A model generated the notes under the pieces. That model was not told where the DNA came from. It did no database searches and saw only the letters and a list, made by a program, of their open reading frames with translations. Position numbers and translations under genes: made by a program. From assembly GCF_011947195.1 (NCBI RefSeq), contig NZ_JAATVY010000007.1, positions 186,001-250,000 on the forward strand: 64,000 bases of DNA, written 5' to 3'. This stretch comes from Planosporangium thailandense (GTDB lineage Bacteria; Actinomycetota; Actinomycetes; Mycobacteriales; Micromonosporaceae). Shown piece after piece: positions 1 through 9,549 of this stretch (its first letter is position 1; each line of letters starts with the position of its first letter).

Positions 1-1181
1 GGCATTGTTGCCGCCGAAGGCGAGCCCGTTGTTCTGAACAATGCGCACATCAGCCTCGATCGCATTGTTGGGCACGCAGTCGACATCGCATTCGGGGTCG
101 GTTTTCACGTGATTGATGGTCGGCGGGATCATGCGATTCACGATGGCGAGCGCGCAGGCGATGGCCCCGAGTCCGCTCGCCGCGCCCATCGTGTGCCCGA
201 GCATCGACTTGATGGAGATCGTGCGTGGCGTGTGGTCGCCGAAAACCCGCCGGATGGCGCGAGCCTCGGTGACGTCGTTGGCCTTCGTACCGGTGCCGTG
301 CGCCGAAATGAAGTCGACCTCATGCGGCTGCACGCCGGCGTTTTCCAGGGCCAGCCGCATCGCCTCGGCCACGCTGCCCTCGTTCGGGGCGACCTGATGA
401 AACGCGTCGCAGTTGAGCCCGTACCCGAGCAGTTCGGCATAGATCCGCGCACCTCGGGCCAGCGCGGACTCCAGGCTTTCCAGCAGTAGGATGCCGGCGC
501 CCTCGCCGGTCAGTATTCCCTTCCGGTCGGAGTCGAACGGCTGGCAGCGATCGGGCGCGATGGTGCCGACCCGGTAGAACCCGGCGAAGGTCTTGCGGCA
601 CATCGCGTCCGCTCCGCCGCAGAACGCGAAATCCACCTCACCGGCCCGGACGGCGTCGAACCCGTAACCGATGGCGTAGTTGCCCGCCGCGCAGGCGGTC
701 GGAATCGTCACCGCCTCCACGTCGACGAGCCCCAGTTCCCTGGCGATGCCGGCCGACAGGCGGCCGGCCGGGACCCGGGCGGCCAGGACCGGGTCGAAGT
801 GTTCCGGCCCCTGCGCGATGTCCGTCTGAACGAGCCGGTCGAGGTCGTGGGACTCACCGTCGGTGGTGCCGACCGAGACGAGGGTGCGGCTGCGCTGTAG
901 CACCTCGACGTCGAGCCCCGCGTCCTCGACGGCCATCCGGGCCGCCGCCACCGCGAACTGGCTCGCCCGGCCCAGCTCGCGCAGCGGCTGGTTGCGCACC
1001 CACCGCGCCGGATCGAACCCGACCACCTCGCACCCGTTGGTGCGCTCGAACCCTTCGGTGGCGAAGGCGGTGATGGGCCGGGCGCCGCTGCGGCCCGCGC
1101 GGAGCGCGGCACCGAACTCCTCAGCCCCGGTGCCGATGCTCGAAACCACACCGCAGCCGGTGAGAACGACTCGTTGCGACA
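1..1181 (-). CDS. Beta-ketoacyl-ACP synthase (KAS II/FabF-like), C-terminus cut by the window edge
   Basis: This condensing enzyme extends an acyl chain on an acyl carrier protein by decarboxylative Claisen condensation. The frame is open from an ATG at 1181 to the left edge and gives about 393 residues. The family is usually 400-415 residues, so only a short tail is missing. The thiolase-fold triad is visible: the nucleophile Cys164 in PTACAAG, His295 in SAHGTGTK and His330 in the GHTMGAASG block. The GGNN near the edge matches the family's final glycine-rich loop. An AAAGG-like ribosome site precedes the ATG. The ACP gene lies 69 bases upstream on the same strand. The active-site cysteine rules out a chain-length-factor partner. 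Whether it is a fatty acid, polyketide or polyene-type enzyme cannot be settled from here. Confidence 0.9.
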
Positions 1182-1250
1182 TCTTGTCAGACCTTTGCTT
1201 CACTGCTGCGCACATGAACCCACCAGCTTTCGGACTGCGGGGCGCGACGA

Positions 1251-1505
1251 CTATCGGGCGGCGGCCGCGTCCTGAACGACGTCGTAGACACCCTTGAGGT
1301 TGACCATCCGCGAAAGCTCAGCCTGATCGATGACCAGTCCGAACTCCTTTTCCAGCGCCGCGAGAATTTCGATGCTCCGCAGGGAGTCCGCACCGTGATC
1401 GTCGGCGAACAGGCTTTCTTCGGTGAGCTCCGCCTCGTCGATCTCTAGGATCTCGCACACGATCTCTTTGATTTTCTCGGCCTGGTCGGCGGTAATTGTC
1501 GACAC
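1251..1505 (-). CDS. Acyl carrier protein
   Basis: This small acidic protein of 84 residues carries acyl intermediates on a phosphopantetheine arm. The attachment serine is in the HGADSLRS motif, the standard DSL site at the start of helix II. I chose the GTG at 1505 because AGGAG sits eight bases before it and the protein then has normal ACP length. The longer open frame running up to 1661 would add a non-ACP extension. It lies directly upstream of the ketosynthase on the same strand, so the pair very likely work together. A dedicated secondary-metabolism ACP is more likely than the housekeeping one because no other fab genes are beside it. Confidence 0.9.
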   Translation of the reverse strand: MSTITADQAEKIKEIVCEILEIDEAELTEESLFADDHGADSLRSIEILAALEKEFGLVIDQAELSRMVNLKGVYDVVQDAAAAR

Positions 1506-1899
1506 GCGGTCCACTCCTTTTGGTCGCACGAATGAACCCGGAACACCAACCACGAAGGAATGTTCCGGACCGGACAGGATGTCGGTTTGCCCCAGGGATT
1601 TCGGCGGGGCAACCAGAACGGTACTGATCAGCGCCGGCACGGTGCAACACACCGCGTACAAGAAATCAACAGCGGCATTGGCCCGCCCCCATTAACAATT
1701 GTCTACTGCCGCGACAACCGCATATCAAAAGCTTTGATGTAGCGCGCCGGATCGATCAGCACTCGTGCCCGGGTGGCGGGAAAAGCGGCCGGCACGAAAT
1801 CCGACCCCGGCCACGACGCCCAGCTAGCCGGATTTGCACGATTGCAATATTTCTATCGGCGGTCCGCTCGCTCACCCGCGCACGACCGGTACCGTCACC
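1506..1899. other. Non-coding stretch between ACP and carboxyltransferase genes
   Basis: No convincing gene was found. The part near 1660-1735 is noticeably less GC-rich (contains TTAACAATTG) and is the likely promoter region for the ACP-ketosynthase pair. The open frames here are GC-driven shadows. Confidence 0.5.
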
Positions 1900-3342
1900 T
1901 CAGAGCGGAATGTTCGTGTGCGCGCCCCGGCCGGCCGGCAGGCTCGCCAGAGCCTGCGCCACGCGGCGCGGCGTCTGTGCCGGTTCGATCACCTCGTCGA
2001 CGGCGCCGAACTCGACCACTCGGTGCAGCCCTCCGACGGTCCGCTCGTGCTCGGCGACGAGCCGCTCACGCAGCGCCTCACGCTCGTGCGCAGGCGCCGC
2101 CGCCAACGCGCGCCGGTGCAGGATGTCCACGGCGGCTGCGGCGCCCATCACCGCGACCTGTGCGCCCGGCCAGGCGAAAACGGCGTCGGCGCCGAGCGCC
2201 CGCGAGTTCATCGCGATGTAGGCGCCGCCATAGCTCTTGCGCATCACCACGGTCACCCGGGGCACCGTGGCCTCGGCGAACGCGTGGAGCAGCTTCGCGC
2301 CCCGCCGCACCACACCGTCCCGCTCCTGGTCCAGACCCGGAAGGTAGCCGGGGACATCGACCAGGACCGCCAGCGGGATGCCGTAGGCGTCGCACATCCG
2401 CACGAACCGAGCGGCCTTCTCCGCGCTCAGCGAGTCCAGACAGCCGCCCTTGCGCAGCGGGTTGTTCGCGATGACGCCCACGGTGCCGCCGCCCAGCCGG
2501 CCCAACCCGACCACGATGTTCGGCGCCCAACCGGCCTGCAGCTCCTGGAACAGGGGCGCGCCCGTGGGCGTGGAGTCGACCAGCGCGCGTACGACCGGCC
2601 GCACGTCATAGGCCCGACGATGGTCGGTGGGCAACAGCGTGTCCATCTCCCCGCCCTGCCGCACAGCGTCGGGATCCGGCCGACCCGGCCGCGCCAGCAA
2701 CGCGGTGAGCGTCCGCGCGTGGGCGAAAGCCGCGGCCTCGTCGCGAGCCACCACGTGGGCGACCCCCGAGTGCTTGCCGTGCACCTGTGGACCGCCCAGG
2801 GACTCCATATCGGCCTGTTCGCCGGTGACGCTGCGCACCACGTCGGGGCCGGTGACGAAGATCCGTCCTGCCGGCGCCATGATCACGAGATCGGTCAGCG
2901 CCGGTCCATACGCGCCTCCCCCCGCGGCCGGCCCCAGCACGACCGACAGGTGTGGTATCCGACCCGAGGCCTGGACCATCGCGCGGAAGACCCGACCTAC
3001 GCCGTCCAGCGCGACCACGCCCTCGGCCAGCTGGGCACCGCCGGAGTGCCACAGGCCGACCACCGGCGCCCCCTCGGCGAGCGCGAGGAGGATCGCATCC
3101 GCGATGCGCTGGCAGCCCCGCCGACCCAGCGCGCCGCCCATCCGGGTCGCGTCGGTGCAGTACGCGATCGTGGGCACGCCGTCGATCCGGCCGCGGGCGG
3201 TCACGACCCCCGAGGAGTCGGCTGACGTCAACAGCTCCATCGTCGCCTGGTCGAACAGCCGACTCATCCGGGCGACGGGATCCCGCTCGTCCGCGACGCC
3301 GACCGGCGACGCCGCCAAGCGGTCGGAGGCGAGCAGAGTCAT
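1900..3342 (-). CDS. Acyl-CoA carboxylase carboxyltransferase (PccB/AccD-like beta subunit)
   Basis: This subunit transfers the carboxyl group from carboxybiotin to an acyl-CoA, giving malonyl- or methylmalonyl-CoA. The 480-residue protein has both halves of the carboxyltransferase fold. The N-terminal half has GPAAGGGAYGPALTD, and the C-terminal half has GGGTVGVIANNP, VDVPGYLPG and KSYGGAYIAMNSRALGAD. The start is the ATG at 3342, with GGGGTGA just upstream. The frame continues to 3489, but the extra residues look unlike the family. No biotinylated alpha subunit lies nearby, so it must borrow one. Its position by the ketosynthase and ACP suggests extender-unit supply for the same pathway; that is inference, because it could also serve propionate metabolism. 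Confidence 0.9.
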   Translation of the reverse strand: MTLLASDRLAASPVGVADERDPVARMSRLFDQATMELLTSADSSGVVTARGRIDGVPTIAYCTDATRMGGALGRRGCQRIADAILLALAEGAPVVGLWHSGGAQLAEGVVALDGVGRVFRAMVQASGRIPHLSVVLGPAAGGGAYGPALTDLVIMAPAGRIFVTGPDVVRSVTGEQADMESLGGPQVHGKHSGVAHVVARDEAAAFAHARTLTALLARPGRPDPDAVRQGGEMDTLLPTDHRRAYDVRPVVRALVDSTPTGAPLFQELQAGWAPNIVVGLGRLGGGTVGVIANNPLRKGGCLDSLSAEKAARFVRMCDAYGIPLAVLVDVPGYLPGLDQERDGVVRRGAKLLHAFAEATVPRVTVVMRKSYGGAYIAMNSRALGADAVFAWPGAQVAVMGAAAAVDILHRRALAAAPAHEREALRERLVAEHERTVGGLHRVVEFGAVDEVIEPAQTPRRVAQALASLPAGRGAHTNIPL

Positions 3343-3500
3343 GGCGTCACCCCGCAAAACTGCGATGACGACCCGCGAAGAGCGGGCACCGGTGCGGCGC
3401 CGAATTGTCCTCTTCTTACTGTCCTCATTAGGCGATTGAAACAACAGCGGTGTGACGGGCGTGACAGCGTATCCAAAACTCGAATCCACCCCGCGCCCGT

Positions 3501-3541
3501 CCGGCGAAGGCCGCGCCCCTGCGGGGCACGGCCTTCGCCGG
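3501..3541 (-). terminator. Long hairpin terminator after the NitT/TauT ABC operon
   Basis: Two 19-base arms (3501-3519 and 3523-3541) pair with one mismatch around a TGC loop. The hairpin starts 12 bases past the stop of the substrate-binding protein gene (3553) on the minus strand, so it probably ends that operon. Confidence 0.75.
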
Positions 3542-3552
3542 TGGGAGGTGCG

Positions 3553-4623
3553 CTACGACGCGTCTGCGGACTTCGGCGCTTTCGACACGAACTCCGTGGT
3601 GTACGTCTTGGCCAGGTCGATCGTGTCGGCCTTCGGCTTCACGTTCGGCGAGAACGCCTTCAGCACGTTGAGCACCGTCTTGGGCCCGTCGGCGGGCATG
3701 ACCCCATCCGCGGTGAACATGGTCATCGAGTCCTTGACCGACTGCGTGTACAGCTGCGGGTTGCCGGCGGCGTAGTCGGCGGGCATCTTGGCCGCGATCT
3801 CGTCCGCACTGTGGGCCGAGATCCAGCGCATCGTACGGACGAAAGCGTTCACGACCTTCTGGACCGTCTGCTTGTGTGCGGCGACGTAGGCGCAGTCCAT
3901 GTAGAGCGAGCTGGCCGGGTAGAGGCCACCGAGCGCCGCCTTGGTGCCCTCCTCGGTACGCATGTCGATCATGACCTTCGCCTTGCCGGTGGAGGTCAGC
4001 TGCGCCACGGTGGGGTCGGTGGTCATGCCCGCGTCGATGCCGCCGTTGTCGATGGCGGCGATGAAGGTCTGGCCGGCGCCCGCCTTGACGGTGCTGTACG
4101 CGCCCGGGTCCACGCCGTTCACGGTCGCCAGGTAGCGGGTGAGGAAGTCGGTGGACGAGCCGGGGCTGGTCACGCCGAGCTTCTTGCCGGCGAAGTCCTT
4201 GGGCGAGGTGATCTGGCCGGCCTTTGCGGTGGCGACCACCTCGACCTCACCGGGTACCTTGGCCAGCTGCGCGACGCTCTCGATGCACTTGCCCTTGGCC
4301 TGCAGGTCGACGGTGTGGTCGTAGAACCCGACGACCCCCTGCACGTCGCCGCTGATGAGCACGTTCTCGGCCTGTGCACCGGCGGGCTCGGTGAGCAGCT
4401 GAACGTTGACGCCCTCCTTCTTGAAATACCCGAGCTGCTCGGTGAGCTTGGCCGGCAGGTAGATCACCTTGTCGATGCCGCCGACCATGATCTTGACGGT
4501 CTCGTTGCTGCTGGCGCTGTCGCTGCCGCCGGCCGCCTGCGTACGCGAGTCGCGGCAGCCGGCTACCAGGCCGAGGCCGAGCACCGGCACGGCGAGCAGC
4601 GCGACGCTCCGGGTGAAGCGCAT
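3553..4623 (-). CDS. NitT/TauT-type ABC transporter substrate-binding lipoprotein
   Basis: This lipoprotein captures the solute outside the membrane for the permease and ATPase encoded just upstream. The 356-residue product starts with a lipoprotein signal whose lipobox ends LVAGC near residue 23. The mature part has the features of the SsuA/TauA/NMT1-like family: a YLPAKLTEQLGYFKKEG opening, a GVVGFYDHTVDLQAKGK segment, and GKKLGVTSPGSSTDFLTRYL. Substrates of this family include sulfonates, taurine, nitrate, riboflavin and thiamine precursors. The sequence alone does not decide. It is the last gene of a three-gene minus-strand operon and is followed by a strong hairpin. Confidence 0.88.
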   Translation of the reverse strand: MRFTRSVALLAVPVLGLGLVAGCRDSRTQAAGGSDSASSNETVKIMVGGIDKVIYLPAKLTEQLGYFKKEGVNVQLLTEPAGAQAENVLISGDVQGVVGFYDHTVDLQAKGKCIESVAQLAKVPGEVEVVATAKAGQITSPKDFAGKKLGVTSPGSSTDFLTRYLATVNGVDPGAYSTVKAGAGQTFIAAIDNGGIDAGMTTDPTVAQLTSTGKAKVMIDMRTEEGTKAALGGLYPASSLYMDCAYVAAHKQTVQKVVNAFVRTMRWISAHSADEIAAKMPADYAAGNPQLYTQSVKDSMTMFTADGVMPADGPKTVLNVLKAFSPNVKPKADTIDLAKTYTTEFVSKAPKSADAS

Positions 4624-4698
4624 GGCGATTCCCTTCGATGGATCTGTGGTGGGTTGGTGGGAGGGTGAGGGGTACAGATAAGCGCGTCGTCCGGGCGG

Positions 4699-5568
4699 TC
4701 AGGTCGCCGCGCCGGAGGTCGCCTGTCGGGGCCGCCACGCCAGTAGCCGCTTCTCCAGCAGCCCCAGCAGCCACTCGGCGAGCAGGGCGATCACGGTCAC
4801 GATGATCATTCCGGCGTAGATGCCGGCGGAGTCGAACGTGCCCTGGGCGTTGTTGATGAGCAGACCGAGGCCCTTGTCGGCGCCGGTGAACTCGCCGACG
4901 ATCGCGCCGATCAGCGCGAACCCGAACGCGGTGTGCAGGCTGGCCAGGATCCAGGAGGTGGCCGACGGCAGCACGATCGTCGTCATCAGCTGCCAGCGGT
5001 TGGCGCCCAGGATCCGCGCGTTGTCGTTGACGACCTTGTCGACTTCGCGGGCACCCTGGAACGCGTTGAAGAAGACCGCGAAGAACACCAGCACTACGGC
5101 GGTGGCGATCTTCGAGGACATGCCGAGGCCGAACCAGATCACGAAGAGCGAGGCGAGCACGATCCGCGGGATCGCGTTCGCCGCCTTGATGAACGGGGCG
5201 CAGACGTCGGCGAGGAAGCGGCTGCGGCCGAGCGCGACGCCGAGCACGATGCCGGCGATCGCGCCGATCACGAAGCCGTACACCGCCTCGGCCAGCGTGT
5301 AGCCGATGTTGGTCCAGATTGAGCCGAACGAGGTGCCCTTGGTGAACCAGTCGACCAGGCGATGCCCGATCGCGGTCGGCTTGGAGTAGTAGAACGGGTC
5401 GATCCACCGGCTGGCGGCCAGCTCCCAGCTGCCGAGCCAGGCCACGACCAGCGCCAGCCGCACGAGCTGGACCTTCCAGCCGCGCCGGGCCCGGCGGGAC
5501 AGGCCGGCCGGGACCCGACGGGGCGGCGCGTCCGCTTCGACCGCCATGGCATCGGTGTCAAGCGACAC
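4699..5568 (-). CDS. NitT/TauT-type ABC transporter permease
   Basis: This is the inner-membrane channel subunit of the importer. The 289-residue protein has a charged N-terminus, about six hydrophobic helices, and the EAA-type cytoplasmic loop typical of SsuC/TauC permeases (around AFQGAREVDKVVNDNARILGANRWQLM). Its start overlaps the end of the ATPase gene by 11 bases, which supports translational coupling. The binding-protein gene follows 75 bases downstream. Confidence 0.9.
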   Translation of the reverse strand: MSLDTDAMAVEADAPPRRVPAGLSRRARRGWKVQLVRLALVVAWLGSWELAASRWIDPFYYSKPTAIGHRLVDWFTKGTSFGSIWTNIGYTLAEAVYGFVIGAIAGIVLGVALGRSRFLADVCAPFIKAANAIPRIVLASLFVIWFGLGMSSKIATAVVLVFFAVFFNAFQGAREVDKVVNDNARILGANRWQLMTTIVLPSATSWILASLHTAFGFALIGAIVGEFTGADKGLGLLINNAQGTFDSAGIYAGMIIVTVIALLAEWLLGLLEKRLLAWRPRQATSGAAT

Positions 5569-6412
5569 GGTTGGCTCCCCTCATCCTGGAGATCTCGACC
5601 TCTTCGCGCAGGGCGTCCCACACGTCGCGGTAGATGTCGAGGAACGCCGGCTCCAGGCGGATCTCCTCGACGCGGCGGGGGCGCGGGAGGTCGACCCGTA
5701 CGTCCGCTTTGACGGTGGCCGGCGCGGCGGTCATCACCACCACCCGGTCGGCGAGGGCGATCGCCTCGGTCAGGTCGTGGGTGACGAACACGACCGCCGC
5801 GCCACTGCCCGCCCACAGCCGCAACAGCTCGTCCTGCATCAGTTCGCGGGTCTGCACGTCGAGCGCGCCGAACGGCTCGTCCATCAGAATGATCGACGGC
5901 TCGGTGATGAGCATCTGGGCCATCGCGACCCGCTTGCGCATGCCGCCCGACAGCTGGTGGGGGTAGTACTTCTCGAAGCCCGCCAGCCCGACCCGCGCGA
6001 TCCAGTCGCGCGCCCGGGCCCGCGCCTCGGCGCGGCCGACACCGCGGTAGCGCAGCCCGAGCGCGACGTTGTCGAGCACCGTACGCCAGGGCAGGGCCGC
6101 GTCGGACTGGAACATGTAGCCGACCCCGGCGGGGATTCCCCGCACCGGCTGCCCGGCCACCTCGACACCGCCCGCGCTCGCCGGCTCCAGTCCCGAGACC
6201 AGGGCGAGGGTGGTGGACTTGCCGCAGCCGGTCGGCCCGACCACGGTGACGAATTCGCCGGGGTTCACGTCCAGCGTGACATTCCTCAGCGCGGTGAACT
6301 CACCGCCGGCGCTGGTCTCGAACGTCTTGGTCGCCCCGCTCAGCCGAATCACCGGCCCCGTTTGCGGCGGAGCGGACGCGACGCCCGCCGGCGGTTGTGT
6401 GCGTTGGGTCAT
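5558..6412 (-). CDS. NitT/TauT-type ABC transporter ATP-binding protein
   Basis: This is the ATPase that powers the importer. The 284-residue protein has Walker A (GPTGCGKST), the signature LSGGMRKRVAMAQ, Walker B (IILMDEPFGALD) and a switch histidine in VTHDLTEA. The layout is that of SsuB/TauB. It is the first gene of a minus-strand operon (ATPase, permease, binding protein). The operon diverges from the two-component system on the plus strand, so that system is a natural candidate regulator. Confidence 0.92.
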   Translation of the reverse strand: MTQRTQPPAGVASAPPQTGPVIRLSGATKTFETSAGGEFTALRNVTLDVNPGEFVTVVGPTGCGKSTTLALVSGLEPASAGGVEVAGQPVRGIPAGVGYMFQSDAALPWRTVLDNVALGLRYRGVGRAEARARARDWIARVGLAGFEKYYPHQLSGGMRKRVAMAQMLITEPSIILMDEPFGALDVQTRELMQDELLRLWAGSGAAVVFVTHDLTEAIALADRVVVMTAAPATVKADVRVDLPRPRRVEEIRLEPAFLDIYRDVWDALREEVEISRMRGANRVA

Positions 6413-6546
6413 AGCTCAGGGACGCTATGAGTGACGGCCGGGTGTGCGGCGTGTTAAGCGCGTTGCGGCGGCAACGATCACAAGCCGCGTTCTGCGCGTT
6501 TAGCTCACGGTCGATCATGGCGGATCGCGGCGGTACGGTGACCGGC

Positions 6547-8142
6547 GTGTCAAGGCGACTGAAGCTGGCCACCCAGACCATGGTGCTGCAGGTGGTCGTC
6601 ATCGCGGTACTGGCCGGCGTGGGGTTCCTGCTGGTCACCACGCTGCTACGGGCCGAACTGGAGCGGCAGTTCCAACACCGCGCGCTGGCCGTCGCGCAGA
6701 CCGTCGCCGCGCGTCCGGGCCTGGGCGACGAGGTCCGTACCGGCCGGCCCGACCCCGACGGCGCGATCCAGCGCTACGCCGAGCAGGTGCGCCACAACAC
6801 CCACGCGCTCTTCGTAGTGATCACCGACGACGCCGGCATCCGCTACTCACACACCGACACCGGTCAGATCGGGAAGCGGGTCAGCACCGACCCGTCCGCC
6901 GCGCTGGCCGGGCACAGCGTCACGAACATCGAACGGGGCACCCTCGGCCCGTCGGCCCGGGGCAAGGTGCCGCTGCGCGACGCGAGCGGACGGATCGTCG
7001 GCGAGGTCAGCGTCGGCATCGACACCGACGAGGTCACCCGCCGCCTGGACGACCTGCTCCCGATCGCCGAGCTGTCCACCGGCGTCGCGCTCGTCGTCGG
7101 CGTGCTGGGCGCGGCGCTGCTCGCCGCCCGCCTGAAGCGGCACACCCTGGGGCTGGAGCCGGCCGACCTCGCCGATCTGCTCCGCGAGCAGGTGGCGGTG
7201 TTGGAAGGCATCGGCGAAGGGGTGCTCGCCGTCGACCCCGCCGGTCGGGTGCGGGTGTGCAACGCCGAGGCCGTGCGCATCCTCGGCACCTCCCCCGGCC
7301 ACGTCGACGAGCTGCCCACCGAAGCGCGCGCCCTGCTCACGGACGAGGCCGCGGTGGTCGGCGCGCTGCGCGTGGTCGGCGACCGGGTCGTCCGGGTCAC
7401 CCGGCGACCGGTGCGCCGCGTCAACCGCGACCTCGGCCTGGTCCTCACCCTCCGCGACCGCACGGATCTGGACGGGCTCTCCCGGGAGCTGGAGGCCACC
7501 CGGGCGCTCACCGACGCCCTGCGGGCGCAGGCCCACGAGTACACCAACCGCCTGCACGCCCTCACCGGCATGCTGCAGCTCGGCCACACCGACGAGGCGC
7601 GCGCCTACCTCAGCGAGCTGGCCGGCGAGTCGATCAGCGGCGGCCAGCTGGCCGACCCGTACCTCGACGGCATGCTCACCGCCAAGGCCGCGGTCGCCTC
7701 CGAAAACGGCGTCACGCTCCGCCTGGGTGAAGACACCTGGGTGCCGGGACGGGTGACCGCTCCCCTGGACGCGGTGACCGTGGTCGGCAACCTCGTCGAC
7801 AACGCCATCCGCGCCGCTGCCGCCGGCCTCCGCCGACCGGCCTGGGTGGAGATCAGCCTGCTCGCCGAGCACGCCGACCTGCACATCTACGTCGCCGACA
7901 GCGGCTCCGGGGTTCCGGCCGAACATGCCGCCGACCTGTTCCGGTCCGGGTTCACCACCAGCGCCGACACCTCCCGCCCGCACGGCCTCGGGCTGTCGAT
8001 CGCCCGTCAGACCGCGCGCAACCACGGCGGCGACGTGACGCTGCGCAGCACCGGCGCCGACGCGCACGGCGCGGTGTTCACCGCCGTGCTGCCCGGTGTG
8101 CTCGAACCCGAGCACGGCCTGGCCTGGCAGGGCAGCCACTGA
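6547..8142 (+). CDS. CitA/DcuS-type sensor histidine kinase
   Basis: This membrane kinase senses an extracellular small molecule and phosphorylates the adjacent regulator. An N-terminal helix (about residues 10-35) is followed by an extracytoplasmic PAS-like domain of about 130 residues, a second helix, and a cytoplasmic PAS region. The H-box AQAHEYTNRLH carries the phospho-acceptor His330, and the ATPase has NLVDNAIRAA, DSGSGVP and GLGLSI. This is the SpoOB-like arrangement of citrate and dicarboxylate sensors. I chose the GTG at 6547 because longer starts at 6427 or 6517 leave little room for divergent promoters. It overlaps the response regulator gene by one base. Confidence 0.9.
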   Translation: MSRRLKLATQTMVLQVVVIAVLAGVGFLLVTTLLRAELERQFQHRALAVAQTVAARPGLGDEVRTGRPDPDGAIQRYAEQVRHNTHALFVVITDDAGIRYSHTDTGQIGKRVSTDPSAALAGHSVTNIERGTLGPSARGKVPLRDASGRIVGEVSVGIDTDEVTRRLDDLLPIAELSTGVALVVGVLGAALLAARLKRHTLGLEPADLADLLREQVAVLEGIGEGVLAVDPAGRVRVCNAEAVRILGTSPGHVDELPTEARALLTDEAAVVGALRVVGDRVVRVTRRPVRRVNRDLGLVLTLRDRTDLDGLSRELEATRALTDALRAQAHEYTNRLHALTGMLQLGHTDEARAYLSELAGESISGGQLADPYLDGMLTAKAAVASENGVTLRLGEDTWVPGRVTAPLDAVTVVGNLVDNAIRAAAAGLRRPAWVEISLLAEHADLHIYVADSGSGVPAEHAADLFRSGFTTSADTSRPHGLGLSIARQTARNHGGDVTLRSTGADAHGAVFTAVLPGVLEPEHGLAWQGSH

Positions 8143-8807
8143 TGCGGGTACTCGTCGTCGACGACGACTTCCGGGTCGCCAGGCTGCACGCCTCGTACGT
8201 CGCCGCGGCCGGCTACGAGGTCGTCGGGATCGCACACACCGCCGCCGCGGCGATCGCCACCTGCCAGCGGCTCCGACCCGATCTGGTGCTGCTCGACCAG
8301 TACCTGCCCGACCGGCTGGGCACCGACGTCCTGCGCGAACTCGGTACCGACGTCATCATGCTGACCGCGGCGGTGGACACCGAGACGGTACGCCGCGCCC
8401 TCGGCACCGGCGCGCTCAACTACCTGGTCAAGCCGTTCACCGCCGAGCAGCTCGCCGATCGGCTCGCGGCGTACGCCCGCTACCGGCAGCGGCTCGGCGC
8501 CGGGCGGGAACTCGACCAGTTCGAGGTCGACCGGGCGGTTGCCGCGCTCCACCAGTACGACACCACCGCCGCCGGGCTGTCGAAGGGCCGCTCGCCCATC
8601 ACCGCGCAGCGGGTGCTGGAGGCGATGCGGGAGTTCGGCCGTCCGGTCACCGCCGTCGAGATCGCCGACACGATCGGCGTGTCACGGGCGACAGCGCAGC
8701 GCTACCTGGCCGACCTGGCCCGGGCCGGGAAGGTCGAGCTCAACCTGCGATACGGCACGACCGGCCGGCCTGAACACCTCTACCGGTGGCTCGGTGGCGA
8801 ACAGTGA
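8142..8807 (+). CDS. CitB/DcuR-type response regulator
   Basis: This DNA-binding partner of the upstream kinase has 221 residues. The receiver domain has the acidic cluster DDD at residues 7-9, the phospho-acceptor Asp52 in LVLLDQYLP, and the conserved lysine in YLVKPF. The C-terminal part contains a helix-turn-helix (VTAVEIADTIGVSRATAQRYL) of the type seen in the CitB/DcuR group rather than an OmpR or NarL domain. Its ATG overlaps the kinase stop (TGATG). It probably controls the divergent ABC importer. Confidence 0.92.
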   Translation: MRVLVVDDDFRVARLHASYVAAAGYEVVGIAHTAAAAIATCQRLRPDLVLLDQYLPDRLGTDVLRELGTDVIMLTAAVDTETVRRALGTGALNYLVKPFTAEQLADRLAAYARYRQRLGAGRELDQFEVDRAVAALHQYDTTAAGLSKGRSPITAQRVLEAMREFGRPVTAVEIADTIGVSRATAQRYLADLARAGKVELNLRYGTTGRPEHLYRWLGGEQ

Positions 8808-8937
8808 CCTCGTCGTACGGGCCGCTCCGCCCGCGGCCGTCACCCGGACCAGCGCCGGTCGGCCGGCGGCTGTCGAACCCCGACCGGGGCCCGTCATCCC
8901 ACAACCGGGGCACGACGTCCCGGGTCACGGCCTGCGA

Positions 8938-9549
8938 TCAGCTTCCGGCAGCCGGGTCGCTGGCGGGGCGCCGTGGGCAGCCGAGCGCGGTGTACGCGGC
9001 GGCGCCGACCAGCGCCAGTGTCACCGCGACGGCGGTGGCGGGCCGCGAGCCGGAAGCCTGGAGCATCCAGGCGAGCCCCTGCTCGTACGCCTTCCCGCCG
9101 GGCTGGAGGAACGGCACCACGACCAGGGTCCAGCCGACCGGCGCGAACCAGCAGCGGTGCGCGCCCAGGAACGCCGCGCCGAGCGCGGTCAACCCGAGCA
9201 GGCCGGCGGCGTCGCGCAGCACCACGGTCGCCGGCCCGAACCGGGCGGCGGTGGCCTGCGTGGCCAGCAACAGCCCGGTCACCACGGCCAGCGCGGCGAG
9301 CAGGTGCGCGGCGCGCCGGGGTGGCCAGGGCAGTGAGGCGGTGCGTTCCAGGGCGTCGTCGGGCCCGGCCAGCGTGGTGGCCACCGGCACGACGGCGAGC
9401 ATGACGGCCAGGGCGACCAGCCTCATCCCGGCGTCACGATGGTGGGAGAACCCGAGGAACAGGCCCCAGACCACGGCCACGACGCACACGGAGACGGCCA
9501 GCGCCACCGGCACACCGCGCGAGCGGAGGTAGAGCCCGAGCCACCTCAT
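8938..9549 (-). CDS. Membrane protein, last gene of the sigma/ABC operon
   Basis: This 203-residue product is mostly hydrophobic, with about five to six membrane helices and no family motif that I recognise. It starts within the last four bases of the preceding permease gene (ATGA overlap), so it belongs to that operon and is probably an accessory membrane part of the ABC-2-type exporter. Confidence 0.75.
   Translation of the reverse strand: MRWLGLYLRSRGVPVALAVSVCVVAVVWGLFLGFSHHRDAGMRLVALAVMLAVVPVATTLAGPDDALERTASLPWPPRRAAHLLAALAVVTGLLLATQATAARFGPATVVLRDAAGLLGLTALGAAFLGAHRCWFAPVGWTLVVVPFLQPGGKAYEQGLAWMLQASGSRPATAVAVTLALVGAAAYTALGCPRRPASDPAAGS

Noticed and set aside
1834-3225. Long plus-strand frame opposite the carboxyltransferase gene
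   Set aside because: High-GC shadow with no domain, in antisense to a well-supported gene.
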